Of a stretch of DNA of 64,000 nt, positions 1 to 10,711 are shown one piece after another. The notes beneath the pieces were generated by a model. That model had not been told where the DNA came from and did not search any database. It saw only the letters and a program-made list of their open reading frames with translations. The translations under genes and the position numbers were made by a program. The stretch's first letter is position 1. Each line of letters opens with the position of its first letter. Source of the DNA: Fagopyrum homotropicum (Eukaryota; Streptophyta; Magnoliopsida; Caryophyllales; Polygonaceae); NCBI GenBank assembly GCA_033239125.1, contig BSWB01000008.1:15406001-15470000 (forward strand). Reading direction: 5' to 3'.

Positions 1-972
1 ATTCCTAGGTTTGATTAGAAGACGGATTGACATCCCGTTTTTCGTTCTTATCAAGGATTGTTATTGGTTTGTGTTTATTCCAAATCTGATATATATTATT
101 ACCCTTGTTTGTGGATTTGAGATTGATTTGAGATTTATTGAAGGTTTTCGAAGGTTTTCATCTTTCATTCTTCTTAATCTTGAATTTGATATTATAATGA
201 CTGTTATTGGCTAAAACCCTTTAGCAATTCTAAGGTGAAGGGTTGATAGTGGTGGCTTAGATGATGATAAATCGATCGTAAACAGATTGGACCCTAAGAG
301 TTAAAGAGATTTCGACGACACCCAAAATCACGGTTTGTTCTTGAGATTCCACGGCCGTGGAATTCAAGATCTGCCCGTAATTTATACCAGTTTACGAACT
401 TTGCTTTTGCTTTGATCCAAGGTTAAAGATTAGCTTTAACTTAGTCTTGGCTTGCCTTTTCTAAGTAGTAGTGAAGCCTCAACAACCTCTACTTTAATTT
501 CGAGTGTCACAACCTTAATCGGTTTAGTTAGTTTTGATCCTTGGGTTACAAGTTTGGGTATTTGATATTAATTCTTGTCTTTAAATCCTTTCTATACTGA
601 AGCCTCAACAACCTTTATAGAGAGTGTCTTTAGATAAGTCACATAAAGCCTTGGAACTTCACCGTACATTGCTTTACCTTAGCATACCTTTGCAAGTCTT
701 AACTCTGTCCTTAGTTCTTTAGTATATCTTGAATCGATTTCCATAATTAGATACCTGGATCTTTAGGGTTGCTGTTTTTCCAATATATTTGCAAAGCTTT
801 ACCCTTTTTCTTGCTTGACAACTTTACAACTGAATTTGTTCCCCCCAAATCCCTGTGTTCGATACTCTGAAATTCTTGCTTTACTACACCGATCCGTACA
901 CTGTGGGTTCGCTTGCTTGATTCTAGTTTTATAAATTTAAGACTTATTTGCACGCACACTAAGTGGCGAACA
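1..972 (+). repeat. AthA 5' LTR (3' portion: R/U5 side)
   Basis: It matches 11430-12341 and ends in GAACA at 972, six bases before the PBS. It contains the perfect palindrome TTCCACGGCCGTGGAA at 347-362, with flanking arms TCTTGA (339-344) and TCAAGA (364-369). At about 735-870 it keeps some 100 bp that the 3' LTR has lost. Confidence 0.93.
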
Positions 973-978
973 AGTTTT

Positions 979-996
979 TGGCGCCGTTGCCGGGGA
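979..996 (+). promoter_or_regulatory. Primer binding site of AthA (tRNA-Asp)
   Basis: TGGCGCCGTTGCCGGGGA is complementary to the 3' end of plant tRNA-Asp(GUC) including CCA. It starts six bases after the LTR, as in AthB (31347-31364). An Asp primer is characteristic of the Athila lineage. Confidence 0.93.
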
Positions 997-1097
997 TTTG
1001 GTCTAGGCCGAATTCGGTTACCGGTTGTCAAGCTTAGGAGCTTGCTCTTGTTATTTGATATCTCTTTTGAGTGATATTTGCAGGTTACTTTAGGTTT

Positions 1098-4000
1098 ATG
1101 CGCAGGTCTAGGAACATCAAGGACCTCTTACCTCTTGATCAAGAACTTGAGAAGACTTTGAGGAAGAAACTCAAAGAAAGAAAGATGGCTGAAGAAAAAG
1201 AGTGGGATTATCAAACAAAGTTACCGGAATCCGAAGCTCAACTTAGATGGAGCGAGAAGACTCGCAAGGAAGAATCGGACCGTCATCAATCGAAAATTGA
1301 TGAGCTATTGGATATGATGTTTCAAATGAGGCTGGAATTAAGCGACCTCAAGAAGAAGGAGAGGAGGCAACTAACAAGGTCAGTTAGAGCCAACTCATCC
1401 GATGAGGATAGCGACTCCTCCATGCCATCTCTTGAAGACCTTAACCCGATGGTCAACATGAATCAATTTAATCCAAGACAAAGACCGGCTGCCAACTATC
1501 GTGTCCCGGCTTGGGGCGCATGAGCCGCTCGTATGGAAGAAGAGCCAAGAACTCTTGACCAAAGGATGGATCCAATTCAGCAACCACGCCGTCTAGGCGT
1601 GAACTTTGATGCTGATGATATACAAGGGTTTAGCTTCAACCCACAAGTTATTACCATCGTTCGCCAAAGCCAGTTTGAAGGAACGAGTAGCGAATCTCCA
1701 CATCAACATTTACAGAATTTTGAGATCTTATTGGAGACAATGAAGCCAAAGAACGCAACCACCAACAACTACAAGATCAAGCCCTTCTTCTTCTCCTTGA
1801 AAGGGAAAGATTTATCTTGGTATCAAGCTCTTCCAAATGGAAGACTCAACACATGGGAGGATCTTTCTTCGGAGTTCCTCACCAAATTCTTTCCGCCATC
1901 TAAAACGGCGGAGTTGAGAGGTAAGATTAATGCATTTTTTATGAGATCTAACGAAAGTTTGTTTCAATCTTGGGAAAGATTTCAGGATTTACTATTGGAT
2001 TGCCCACACCATGGCATTTCCAAGTTGGAGCTATTGGAGATATACTATAAGGGGCTGGATATGGAAACACAATTCAAGCTCCAATCCCTTTCATGTGGTA
2101 CATTCATGGACATGAGGGAAGATGACGCTTGGGACTTCATTGAGAAGCAAGCCCGAGTCATTGAGAAGTATTCTCACCGGAAAGTAGAAGCAAATCACGT
2201 GGAGCAAGGAGCAAAGCTATCACAAGCTGCTCAAACTCAAATCTTTTCTCTCAATACCGAGATTAAAGAATTGAAGAAAGCCATTAAAACCAAATTTCCA
2301 AAGCAAAAGGGGCAAGATGTGGGTTATTTGGGAAACAACAATAACCACAATGGGAATGAGAATACAAACCGCAATAACCGGAACAACAACCGGAACAATT
2401 GGAACAACAACAACAACAACCGGAATAACAATTGGAATAACAATAGGGGTTCAAACAACAACAATTGGCGTTCCAACCAACAACACAATTCCGGTAAGAG
2501 AAGCCCGATCCCATGTTGGAAAAGTCAGGAACAAGCATCTAATAGTGGAAGCACTTCGTGGAAAGAGAAGCCCGATCCCATGTTGGAAACAATTTTGGGA
2601 AAGCTTCAAGGATTGGAGAGTCACATCATTAAGGTCGATGATCACATTACTAAGGTTGATAAAGCCCAAAAGGTTTTAGAAAACCAAATGTTTAGCCATG
2701 CTGAGGAAGTTCCTAGGAATCAAGGAAAACTTCCAGGAAAGACGGAGGATAACCTAAAAGGAAGGGTGATGGATATCACAACTAGGAGCGGAGCAACAAC
2801 CACCGACCCGCAACCTAAGTTTGTGGAAGTTCCCGTCGAGAAAGAGAAAGAGAAGGGGAAGGAGAAGGAAGACATCTACATTCCTCCTCCAGCTTTCAAA
2901 CCTCCCCTACCATTCCCACAATCTAGAGCAAGAGCGCGTCTAGACAAGCAATTCGGTAAGTTTATTGAACTCATGAGCAAACTGCATATTAATATACCTT
3001 TCATTGATGCAATTGTAGGTATGCCAGCTTATGGGAAGTTCTTAAAGGAGATCCTCTCTAACAAAAGGAAATTAGAGGATTTTGGAGAGGTCAAGATGAG
3101 TTCGGATTCATCGGATCTCATCAAGACAATGAAGGAAAAGATGCCTCCAAAGCTGAAGGATCCGGGGTCATTTTGTATTCCCATAGGAGTGGGAGATATC
3201 ACATATGATGCATTATGTGATTTAGGAGCAAGCGTGAGCATCATTCCGCTTGCCTTATGCTGGAAGATCGGTTTAGGCGAACCTAAACCGGTGAAGATGA
3301 CGTTATACATGGCGGATCGATCCATAACTCGTCCCGTCAGCATAGTTGAAGACGTCCCAGTCAAGCTTGGTAAGTTCTATGTTCCTATAGATTTTGTTGT
3401 GCTTGACATTCCTGCAGATAGTCCGGTCCCGATCATACTCGGAAGACCGTTTCTTGCAACATCCGGTTGTATGGTTGATTGCAAGAATGCTAGACTCGCC
3501 TTCGACATAAGAGAAGAAAAGGTAGAGTTCGTTCTCTCCACTTTGGTGAAGGAGCCAGCTTTTGACGAAGATATATTCAACATCCATGACGAAGAGCTAT
3601 CTAGAGAGGAGGTAAGTTCGATTCTCTTCAAAGATCCCTTGCAAAAGGTTATCTCTATGAGCATTATGGATATAGGGGAAGAAGAGGAATGCAATGAGGA
3701 AATTGAAGCTTTAGAGAAGCAAAAAGAAGTGTATGAAGAAGAATTTGAGAAGCTCTACGATGGGTCAGAAAACGTAAGAAATCACGGCCAGTCGTGCTAT
3801 TCCACGGCCGTGGAATCCACCAACATGACCGTAATTAGCTATTCAGAGGACTCCAGTAAGTTACACGGCCAAAACCACGACCGTAGAACAAACAGAGGCA
3901 CCGTAATTGATTTCCACGCCCAAAACCACGGCCGTGGAGGAAACAGGGGAGCCGTAATTTTGGGTGAATCTGAAGGAAACTGTGTTTTCTCCGCCACTTC

Positions 4001-4235
4001 TTTTGATTCTTCTCCAACAACTTCTACATCCTTAGATACTTCTAAGGAAACATTAGGCACTCCTCAAGATCCATTAGAGAGTCCTATAGTGATGGAATTG
4101 AAGCCACTTCCCGCACATCTAAGGTACGCATTTCTAGGACCTAATTCTACCTTTTCGGTAATTGTTAGTTCCGATTTGAGTATAGATGAACATAGTAAGC
4201 TTATGGTTGTTCTTAAGAAACATAGGAAGCCTTAG
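1098..4235 (+). pseudogene. gag: AthA gag-protease (one in-frame stop)
   Basis: Encodes the structural Gag and aspartic protease part of the polyprotein. The ATG at 1098 aligns with the start of the unbroken AthB copy. The order is a charged, probably coiled-coil N-terminus (to about 1400); the capsid/Gag region (about 1640-2190, rich in Trp and Phe, including FFFSLKGKDLSWYQALP); an Asn-rich linker (about 2320-2500); a Lys/Glu linker; then protease with D-L-G-A-S at 3216-3233 and ILGRPFLAT near 3436-3465. No CCHC knuckle is evident. A TGA at 1521-1523 breaks the frame, which continues in the same phase. About 180 bp of palindromic motif DNA (3779-3960) is translated between protease and RT. 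The frame ends at 4235, just after the start of the RT-side homology, where a frameshift leads into pol. Confidence 0.9.
3779..3960 (+). promoter_or_regulatory. Palindromic motif cluster in the protease-RT linker of AthA
   Basis: Contains TTCCACGGCCGTGGAA (3800-3815), a unit at 3861-3888 and a unit at 3912-3939. Each unit is a CACGGCC or CACGCCC half-site, a CAAAA-type spacer and a palindrome. CCGTAATT follows at 3829-3836, 3901-3908 and 3952-3959. The DNA motif recurs outside coding sequence, so it is probably selected as nucleic acid; its role is unknown. Confidence 0.75.
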
Positions 4236-6995
4236 GGTATACTATAGAGGATCTAGTAGGAATCAAACCTTCACTATGCATCATAAGATCCTAATGGAGG
4301 AAGACTTTAGAACTTCGCGACAACCTCAAAGGCGGTTAAATCCGACCATGAAGGAGGTTGTCAAGAAAGAAAATTTTAAACTACTTGATGCAGGTATCAT
4401 CTATCCTATCTCCGATAGCAAATGGGTGAGTCCCGTACAGGTGGTTCCAAAGAAGGGAGGAATGACGGTCATTACCAACAAGAACAATGAGCTCATTCCT
4501 ACGCGAATCGTTACAGGATGGAGGATGTGCATAGAATACCGCAAGCTAAATAACGCAACGAGGAAGGATCACTTACCACTACCCTTCATCGACCAAATGC
4601 TTGAGAGGTTAGCACAACACTCACACTTTTGCTATCTTGACGGTTATAGTGGTTTCTTTCAGATCCCGATACATCCAGACGATCAAGAGAAGACCACATT
4701 CACGTACCCGTGGGGTACGTTTGCTTATAGGAGAATGCCGTTTGGGCTTTGCAACGCCCCAACCACCTTTCAAAGGTGCATGATGGCTATCTTCTCGGAG
4801 TACATAGAGGAGATCATGGAGGTTTTTATGGATGATTTTTCTGTTTATGGTTCCTCTTTCGATAATTGTCTTTCTAACCTTGCTCTTGTGCTACAAAGGT
4901 GTGAAGACACTAACCTAGTTCTTAATTGGGAGAAGTGTCAATTTATAGTGAAAGAAGGCATTGTATTAGGACACTTAATCTCTAGTAGAGGGATTGAAGT
5001 GGATAAGGCTAAGATAGAGACTATAGAAAAGCTTCCTCCCCCAACTTCGGTGAAAGGGATAAGAAGTTTTCTAGGACATGCTGGATTTTATAGACTTTTT
5101 ATAAATGACTTCTCTAAGATATCAAAGCCGCTTACTAATCTATTGATGAAGGATGCAGTTTTTGATTTTTCGCAGGAATGTTTAGATGCGTTTAATAAGA
5201 TTCGGGAAGCTCTAATCTCAGCCCCGATTATTCAACCTCCGGATTGGAATCTTCCATTCGAGGTTATGTGTGACGCAAGTGACGTAGCTATAGGAGCAGT
5301 GCTTGGGCAAAGAAAGGAAGGACGAACTCATGCTATCTACTACGCTAGCAAGACGCTAGATGAAGCGCAACTCAACTACGCCACTACCGAGAAAGAACTT
5401 TTAGCAATTGTATATGCATTTGAAAAGTTTCGCTCTTATCTTGTAGGTGCAAAGGTGATTGTGTACACGGATCATGCTGCGATCCGGTATTTGCTTGCAA
5501 AGAAGGATGCGAAGCCAAGGCTAATTAGATGCATTCTTCTCCTACAAGAATTCGATCTAGAGATCCGTGACAAGAAAGGTTCGGAAAATTCTGTTGCGGA
5601 TCATTTGAGTCGTCTACCACATCTTGAGGACGACAATCTACCTATAGATGACTCCTTTCCGGATGAGCATTTACATATCATAGAGGAGTGCATCGACGTG
5701 ATCACCAAAGGTAACGAACCATGGTTTGCTGATTTTGTTAACTATTTGGTTTGCCAGGAATTACCACCCGGATTATCCTATGCACAAAGAAAGAAGTTCT
5801 TTAAGGATGTTCGGGAATACTTTTGGAATGAACCTCTCCTCTTTAAGAGAGGTCCTGACGGCATCATTCGACGATGTGTGCCGGAAGATGAGATGCAAAG
5901 TGTCATCCGTCATTTTCATTCACTACCTTGTGAGGACACGCTAGTTCGAACAAGACTAGCGCTAAGGTATTGCAATTCGGATTCTTTTGGCCTACTTTAT
6001 TTAAAGATGTGCAAACCTTTGTTTCCTGCTGTGATGCTTGTCAAAGAACAGGGAACATATCTAGGAGAAACGAGATGCCTCTTAACAACATTCAAGAGGT
6101 GGAGATCTTTGGCGTTTGGGGAGTAGACTTCATGGGACCTTTACCATCATTTTGTGGAAACCAATACATACTTCTAGCCGTAGATTATGTTTCGAGATGG
6201 GTTGAAGCAATTGCCTCTCCTACTAATGATTCCATGGTTGTGGTCAAGTTCTTTAACAAGACCATTTTCCCACGATTTGGGACACCATGGACTATCATTA
6301 GTGATGGAGGCTCTCACTTCATTGCCCGACGATTTGAAGCTCTATTAGCTAAGTATGGGGTGACTCACAAGATCGCCACCCCTTATCATCCACAAACTAG
6401 TGGACAAGTGGAGATCTCAAACCGGGAGATTAAAGGAATTCTAGAGAAGACGGTTTCAAGGACAAAGAAGGATTGGTCTTTGAAGCTAGATGACGCATTT
6501 TGGGCATACTGGACTGCGTATAAGACTCCCATAGGTACGACGCCATACAACCTTGTGTATGGGAAGTCTTGTCACTTGCCGGTAGAATTGGAGCATAAGG
6601 CATATATGGCAATAAAGTGGTTGAACTTCAGCATGAAGGAGGCGGGAGAGAAGCGTCTCTTGGACCTTAACGAGCTTGAAGAACTTCGCTTGAACGCCTA
6701 CGAAAACGCCAAGATCTATAAAGAAAGAGCGAAGCGTTGGCATGCTAAGCATATCATTCCAAAGGACCTCAAAGAAGGAGATCAAGTTCTCCTCTTCAAT
6801 TCAAGACTTCGTCTCTTTCCAGGTAAGCTTAAATCTCGTTGGACTGGACCTTATCTAATCAAACGTGTTTTTCCCCATGGTGCAGTTGAAGTATGGGGTG
6901 AAAAGGGCGGAAGCTTTAAGGTGAACGGTCAACGACTCAAGAAATACTCACCGGAACTCCAAGCTGAAGAGTTCACACCTACCGCACTTGAATAG
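4236..6995 (+). pseudogene. pol: AthA pol: reverse transcriptase, RNase H, integrase
   Basis: Copies element RNA into DNA and integrates it. RT runs from about 4290 (LNPTMKEVVKKE) with the active site F-M-D-D at 4825-4836. RNase H follows (CDASDVAIGAVLG, TEKELLAIVYAF, TDHAAIRYLL). The integrase HHCC region (CCDACQRT) is near 6015-6045, and the catalytic D-D-35-E is at 6126-6128, 6303-6305 and 6411-6413. The C-terminus has the RSRWTGPY-type binding region and ends at 6995. Two small frameshifts break it: near 4236-4285 at entry to RT, and near 5928 (one base missing before the zinc finger). The integrase frame itself is open from 5970 to the stop. Confidence 0.92.
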
Positions 6996-7036
6996 GTGTA
7001 AGTACGGTCTAGCTACGGACCTTAAACAAGCGCTTA

Positions 7037-7052
7037 TTGGGAGGCAACCCAA
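7037..7052 (+). other. Conserved post-pol stem-loop TTGGGAGGCAACCCAA
   Basis: A five-base-pair stem (TTGGG/CCCAA) with loop AGGCAA, 41 nt after the pol stop. AthB has the same sequence at 38882-38896, 48 nt after its pol stop, although surrounding bases differ. Its role could be RNA structure, processing or a translation signal; I cannot tell which. Confidence 0.6.
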
Positions 7053-7236
7053 GGTATTGCACTTACGTTTTTGTTTTTGATTCATAGATTAGAGTAGTTT
7101 AGACATTTTGTTTTGTTTTGCCTTCGATACCACCCGGTATGTTCGTGTTTTTGGATGTAGGATCAATGGAAGAGGCAAGGGAAAAGGAAAAGTTAGAAGA
7201 AATTGACGAAACTTGGACTTTGGCACATTACAGAGA

Positions 7237-7392
7237 GTTCCACGGCCAAAACCACAGCCGTGATAGCTACAATGACCGTAATTTGCAAAAGCCTGAGAAA
7301 AATCACCAAAACCACGGTCCCGTACATTTCCACGGACGTGGAAACCCCCGAGTGACCGTAATTTTCCAAATATTTTACGGTTACTATATAAA
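7237..7392 (+). promoter_or_regulatory. Putative internal promoter of AthA upstream of ORF3
   Basis: Motif units lie at 7238-7262 and 7303-7343, the latter ending in TTCCACGGACGTGGAA (7328-7343). CCGTAATT follows at about 7276 and 7356. The TATA-like TATATAAA is at 7385-7392. The same order, motif cluster then TATA, occurs in the LTR (cluster 11008-11200, TATA 11270-11277) and at the equivalent place in AthB. I infer a second promoter driving ORF3. Confidence 0.6.
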
Positions 7393-7823
7393 CCACGTCT
7401 CTTCACAAAGAACACCAAAAATACCCAATTCCACGCCTAAAATCGCCGATTTGATCCCCCTCTCTCAAATCTCAATTCGTTAATCGTTTCAAACGATTCT
7501 TTGACCAAAAGTGAAGCAAATTCAACCACCTACAAGATCCAAGCAACAATTCGAGTGGAAAATCACCGGAGAAGACGGAATTTGGATTTAAAAAATCCAA
7601 AACCTAGGTTTTTCTTCTCTTCTCTCACTTTGTCGATTTGATTCAGTTTTCGCAAGAATTTTTAGGAGAACTGATTAGAACTAGATTGGAATTAGTCTAG
7701 GGCGGCTATCTGTTGATTTTGGTGTTGATTGAGTGGATTTTGAGAAATTACGAGCCGAACCACGGTCACTGGGCATTCCACGGCTGTTGAAATTGAAGAA
7801 CAAGCCGTGATTTTGGACAGAAT
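7393..7823 (+). promoter_or_regulatory. Putative ORF3 leader of AthA
   Basis: Non-coding stretch between the internal TATA and the ORF3 ATG. It holds AAATCGCCGATTT (7440-7452) directly after a CCACGCC half-site, the palindrome AATCGTTTCAAACGATT (7482-7498, conserved in AthB at 39419-39435), and another CACGG motif group at 7759-7813. Confidence 0.5.
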
Positions 7824-9352
7824 ATGGATTTGGTTAGGAGAATGTCTAATAGGAATAAGAAAAGGAAAGGTAATGCTTCCTCCTCCTCCCAAGTACCTCC
7901 TAGTGAGCCACATCACCACCACCCCCTAGAATTCCTAAGATTCATGAGGATTACCTCGATGCCTTAGAGAGGATCGAGAAGAAACCGGTCATAGGACCAC
8001 GATATTTGCTGCTTGAGGAGTTAGAGCCACTGAATGTGGTAGGCGACCTTACTTGGTTGTTAGATAGGGCAGGCTTGATCATCTTCTCCGCCATTCGGGA
8101 AGATGCGTATGAGGAGATCACTAGAGAGTTTGTGATCTCTTTTGAGCATAGTCATGTGGATAGGACAATTTCTTTCAGGCTGATGGAAAGGAACTATGAG
8201 TTTTCGATCCGAGAGTTTGGAGCCTTCTTTGGGTTCCATGAGACCTTCAATGGTCGTTTTCCTAGTGGTGTGTACGCCAAAGATTTTTGGGAGGACATTG
8301 CCATGATATATGCTAGCGAGGACCGCTGGCAACCTGCTGATACCAAGGCTAAGTTGATCTATCACTTAGCCTTGAAGATATCCCACCGAGTACTTTCTGA
8401 GTGTCTCTTCCCTAGGACTGAGACTCCTCAGAAAATCAAGACTGACGAGTTGTTTTTGCTGTACTGTATGCTGCATGGTAGGCCTGCTGACTGTGCCACC
8501 CTCTTAGCTTCTACCATGAGTAAGCTAAAGAACAAGAGGGCTAGCAATATCGGATATGGTGAGATGGTCACCCACCTTGCTAGACAGCTGGGTATCGACT
8601 TCTCTGCGTGCACTAGTATAGCGGCTAGACCTTTAGGACTTCAGAGCCTCATGACTAGAGGTATTATCTTTCCTAGGCATAGAGGTCCACCTACCGCTGT
8701 CATGCCTTGGAAGGGTAGAGGAGGTAGAGGTGTTACATGGCTTCCCGAGTATTCCATTATGGCTGGACGCCATAACTGGAAGGAGACATTCGCTGCTATG
8801 CATGCGAATAGATTGGTAGCACCTCCGTATGTTCCCCCAGAGATGCTAGCTGCAGATGAGGAGGAGATGAGAGGAGATGATGGTTTTGAGGGAGGAGGTG
8901 AGGAGCACAACTTTGACAGTTTTCCGGATCAGCCGGACACATTTCCCGACCTCCCTAGGCAGTCTCCCCGCCCTGCTAGACCTTCCGGTTCTTCCTCTCC
9001 CCGTGCCAGCGTGAGTGAGAGGCCGACATGGATGGCGACCCCTCCCGATTGGTATAGCACGCAGCCGGAGTGGATGGGAGCTCCACCGGCTTGGCATGCA
9101 CAGCCACCACCTGCACTAGCACAATCAGATGCACCAGCTTGGTACAGTGAGGCGCCGGAGTGGTACGAGCAGCTACCGGAGTGGGCTACTGACCTTTCCA
9201 GGAGAGTCGGTGCTTTGGAGATCCGGCAGGACGCTAGGGATGCACGAGCCGATGCACATGATAGGATGATGAGAGACATCTACCACCAACAGTTTGGGCG
9301 GAACTACGACTCCAACTTCTTCCCGTTTCCACCACCGCCAGCTCCTCAGTGA
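7824..9352 (+). pseudogene. AthA ORF3: post-pol protein of unknown function (Athila extra ORF)
   Basis: About 500 residues in the position of the Athila env-like/extra ORF. The ATG at 7824 begins a basic, Ser-rich start; a one-base frameshift near 7910-7922 leads into a long frame open to 9352. The core (about 8030-8800, from WLLDRAGL through FSIREFGAFFGF to MVTHLARQLGIDF) resembles the plant retrotransposon ORF often labelled Athila ORF-1 or putative plant transposon protein; this is recognised from memory, not searched. The C-terminal third has an acidic patch, then spaced Pro-Trp repeats (PPDWY, QPEWM, PPAWH, APAWY, APEWY, LPEWA) and a short helix. I see no signal peptide or membrane span, which argues against a classical envelope. 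AthB carries a diverged, more broken copy. Confidence 0.7.
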
Positions 9353-9436
9353 TGACCATGGATGATCGTAGCATTAGGCGCTCCACCGCCGTCTTGTGAG
9401 TTCATTTTCTTTCTTTCTTTTCTTTATTTCTTTTTG

Positions 9437-9474
9437 AACATTAGGGACAATGTTTGTCTCAAGTATGGGGTGGG
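9437..9474 (+). other. Internal hairpin plus PPT-like tract of AthA
   Basis: Stem AACATT/AATGTT with loop AGGGAC (9437-9454), six bases, then AAGTATGGGGTGGG (9461-9474). This copies the architecture of the true PPT at 10674-10711. It lies 84 nt after ORF3 and may be a second priming site for plus-strand synthesis. Confidence 0.55.
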
Positions 9475-10673
9475 ACGTGACTATCGTTTGTAATAACTCT
9501 ACTCACTTTTGCTTGCTTTGATTGAGAACACTTTGCATGTTTCATTCCATTGTCACACGTTTCATTATCGCATTGCATGAAAAAGCTTTTGAAAAACCCA
9601 TAAAAATTGAAAAATTTTGAAAATTTTGTGCTTCTAAGAATTGAGATGATTTCTATGATAATCACTACTTGTGAATTGAGTTTTTGATGACAATTGTATG
9701 CCTAAACAAATAATGAATTGAAAAGAAATTGAATGTGTTGATTTATTCCTCTCTTGCAAGTTTCATAATGTGAAGAGTTTTATCTAAATCATATTGAGAA
9801 ATCAAGGTTGAAATCACATGATAAGTTCTTATACTTCTTGTTGAAATTATTAAGGCAATTCGATTTTCTTTCTTCTTCCTTTGATCATTTAGCCCCTCAA
9901 AGAAATAATAGCCTCCGTTACCTATCCGGGAATTTGTAGGAGTTGAATTTTGGCATGTGTGATGTGGGAGGGCCGTGAGAGCAAAATTTTGCATTCAAAG
10001 AATAGAAAAAAGTTGTAGGTCTGGGGAAGTCAATCACGACGATGAGTAACTCGGCACCATTCACATAGCCGGGTGTTTGTGTCTTGCCAAAGTCGGATTG
10101 AGCGATATTCCTAACGGATTATGGTATGTGCATCAAGGGTTTGAGGCATCTCGCAAAATTGAGAACCGCCAATCTCCTAGGCTTCGGTTTTTGTGCACCT
10201 CTGTCCATAACTCCAAAAGTAAAGTCGAAAAATAATGTGAAAAGAAGAGAGCAAAGCTCTAAGTTGAAAGTGTTGCAAAACCGCAAGAGAAAAAGAAAAG
10301 AGTTAGTTGTCCACTTTCCCGGATTCATGCACCACATTCCTTATAGTTTCCCCTTCATTTCCGCATTCTAGACCTTATTTGAAAGTCCTTAAGATCAAGA
10401 TAATGTTATATGACTTGGTGATCTAAATTGAAGTTTCTTATGATTGATTTTGATAATGTTTGAAGGTTATGATGCTAGCATTGAAGTTTGATAAATTCAT
10501 GATGTTTCTTCCCTCTTTATTCTTTGGTTATGTATATGAGCGTCTCATGAATGAATGAAGCAAGTTTTGAGAATGATCTATTGACTAGAAGCACACTTAC
10601 CTAAAAGATGTTTTGTCTTTGAGATTGCATGCATATTTCATCCTAACTTGAGTTCTAAAGCTTTTGAAAGACC
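9475..10673 (+). other. Non-coding 3' region of AthA with a conserved block
   Basis: No credible ORF. About 9961-10220 is strikingly similar to AthB 43420-43675, better conserved than its surroundings. It contains ATGAGTAACTCGGCACC, a possible CGGC/GCCG stem around ACCATTCACATA, and GCATCAAGGGTTTGAGGCAT. A structured RNA, packaging or 3'-end signal is possible. Confidence 0.6.
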
Positions 10674-10711
10674 TTGCTTGGGGACAAGCAAGTGGCAAGT
10701 ATGTGGTATTT
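10674..10711 (+). promoter_or_regulatory. AthA pre-LTR hairpin and polypurine tract
   Basis: Perfect hairpin TTGCTTG-GGGA-CAAGCAA (10674-10691), then AAGTATGTGGTATTT (10697-10711) directly before the LTR. The tract position gives the plus-strand primer. The hairpin ends 20 nt before the LTR. Confidence 0.75.

Noticed and set aside
979..996. PBS sequence as part of a tRNA gene
   Set aside because: Only the 18 bases complementary to a tRNA 3' end are present; no cloverleaf can be formed.
2284..2538. Cys-rich antisense ORF (possible peptide)
   Set aside because: It is the antisense of the Asn-rich gag linker (AAC/GTT repeats) and starts within gag.
7118..7483. 121-codon ORF between pol and ORF3
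   Set aside because: It spans the motif cluster and TATA; the His/Asn/Gly words come from repeated CACGG motifs, and AthB has no equivalent frame.
7824..9352. ORF3 as a retroviral-type envelope
   Set aside because: No signal peptide, membrane segment or cleavage site is visible in either copy; position alone is not enough.
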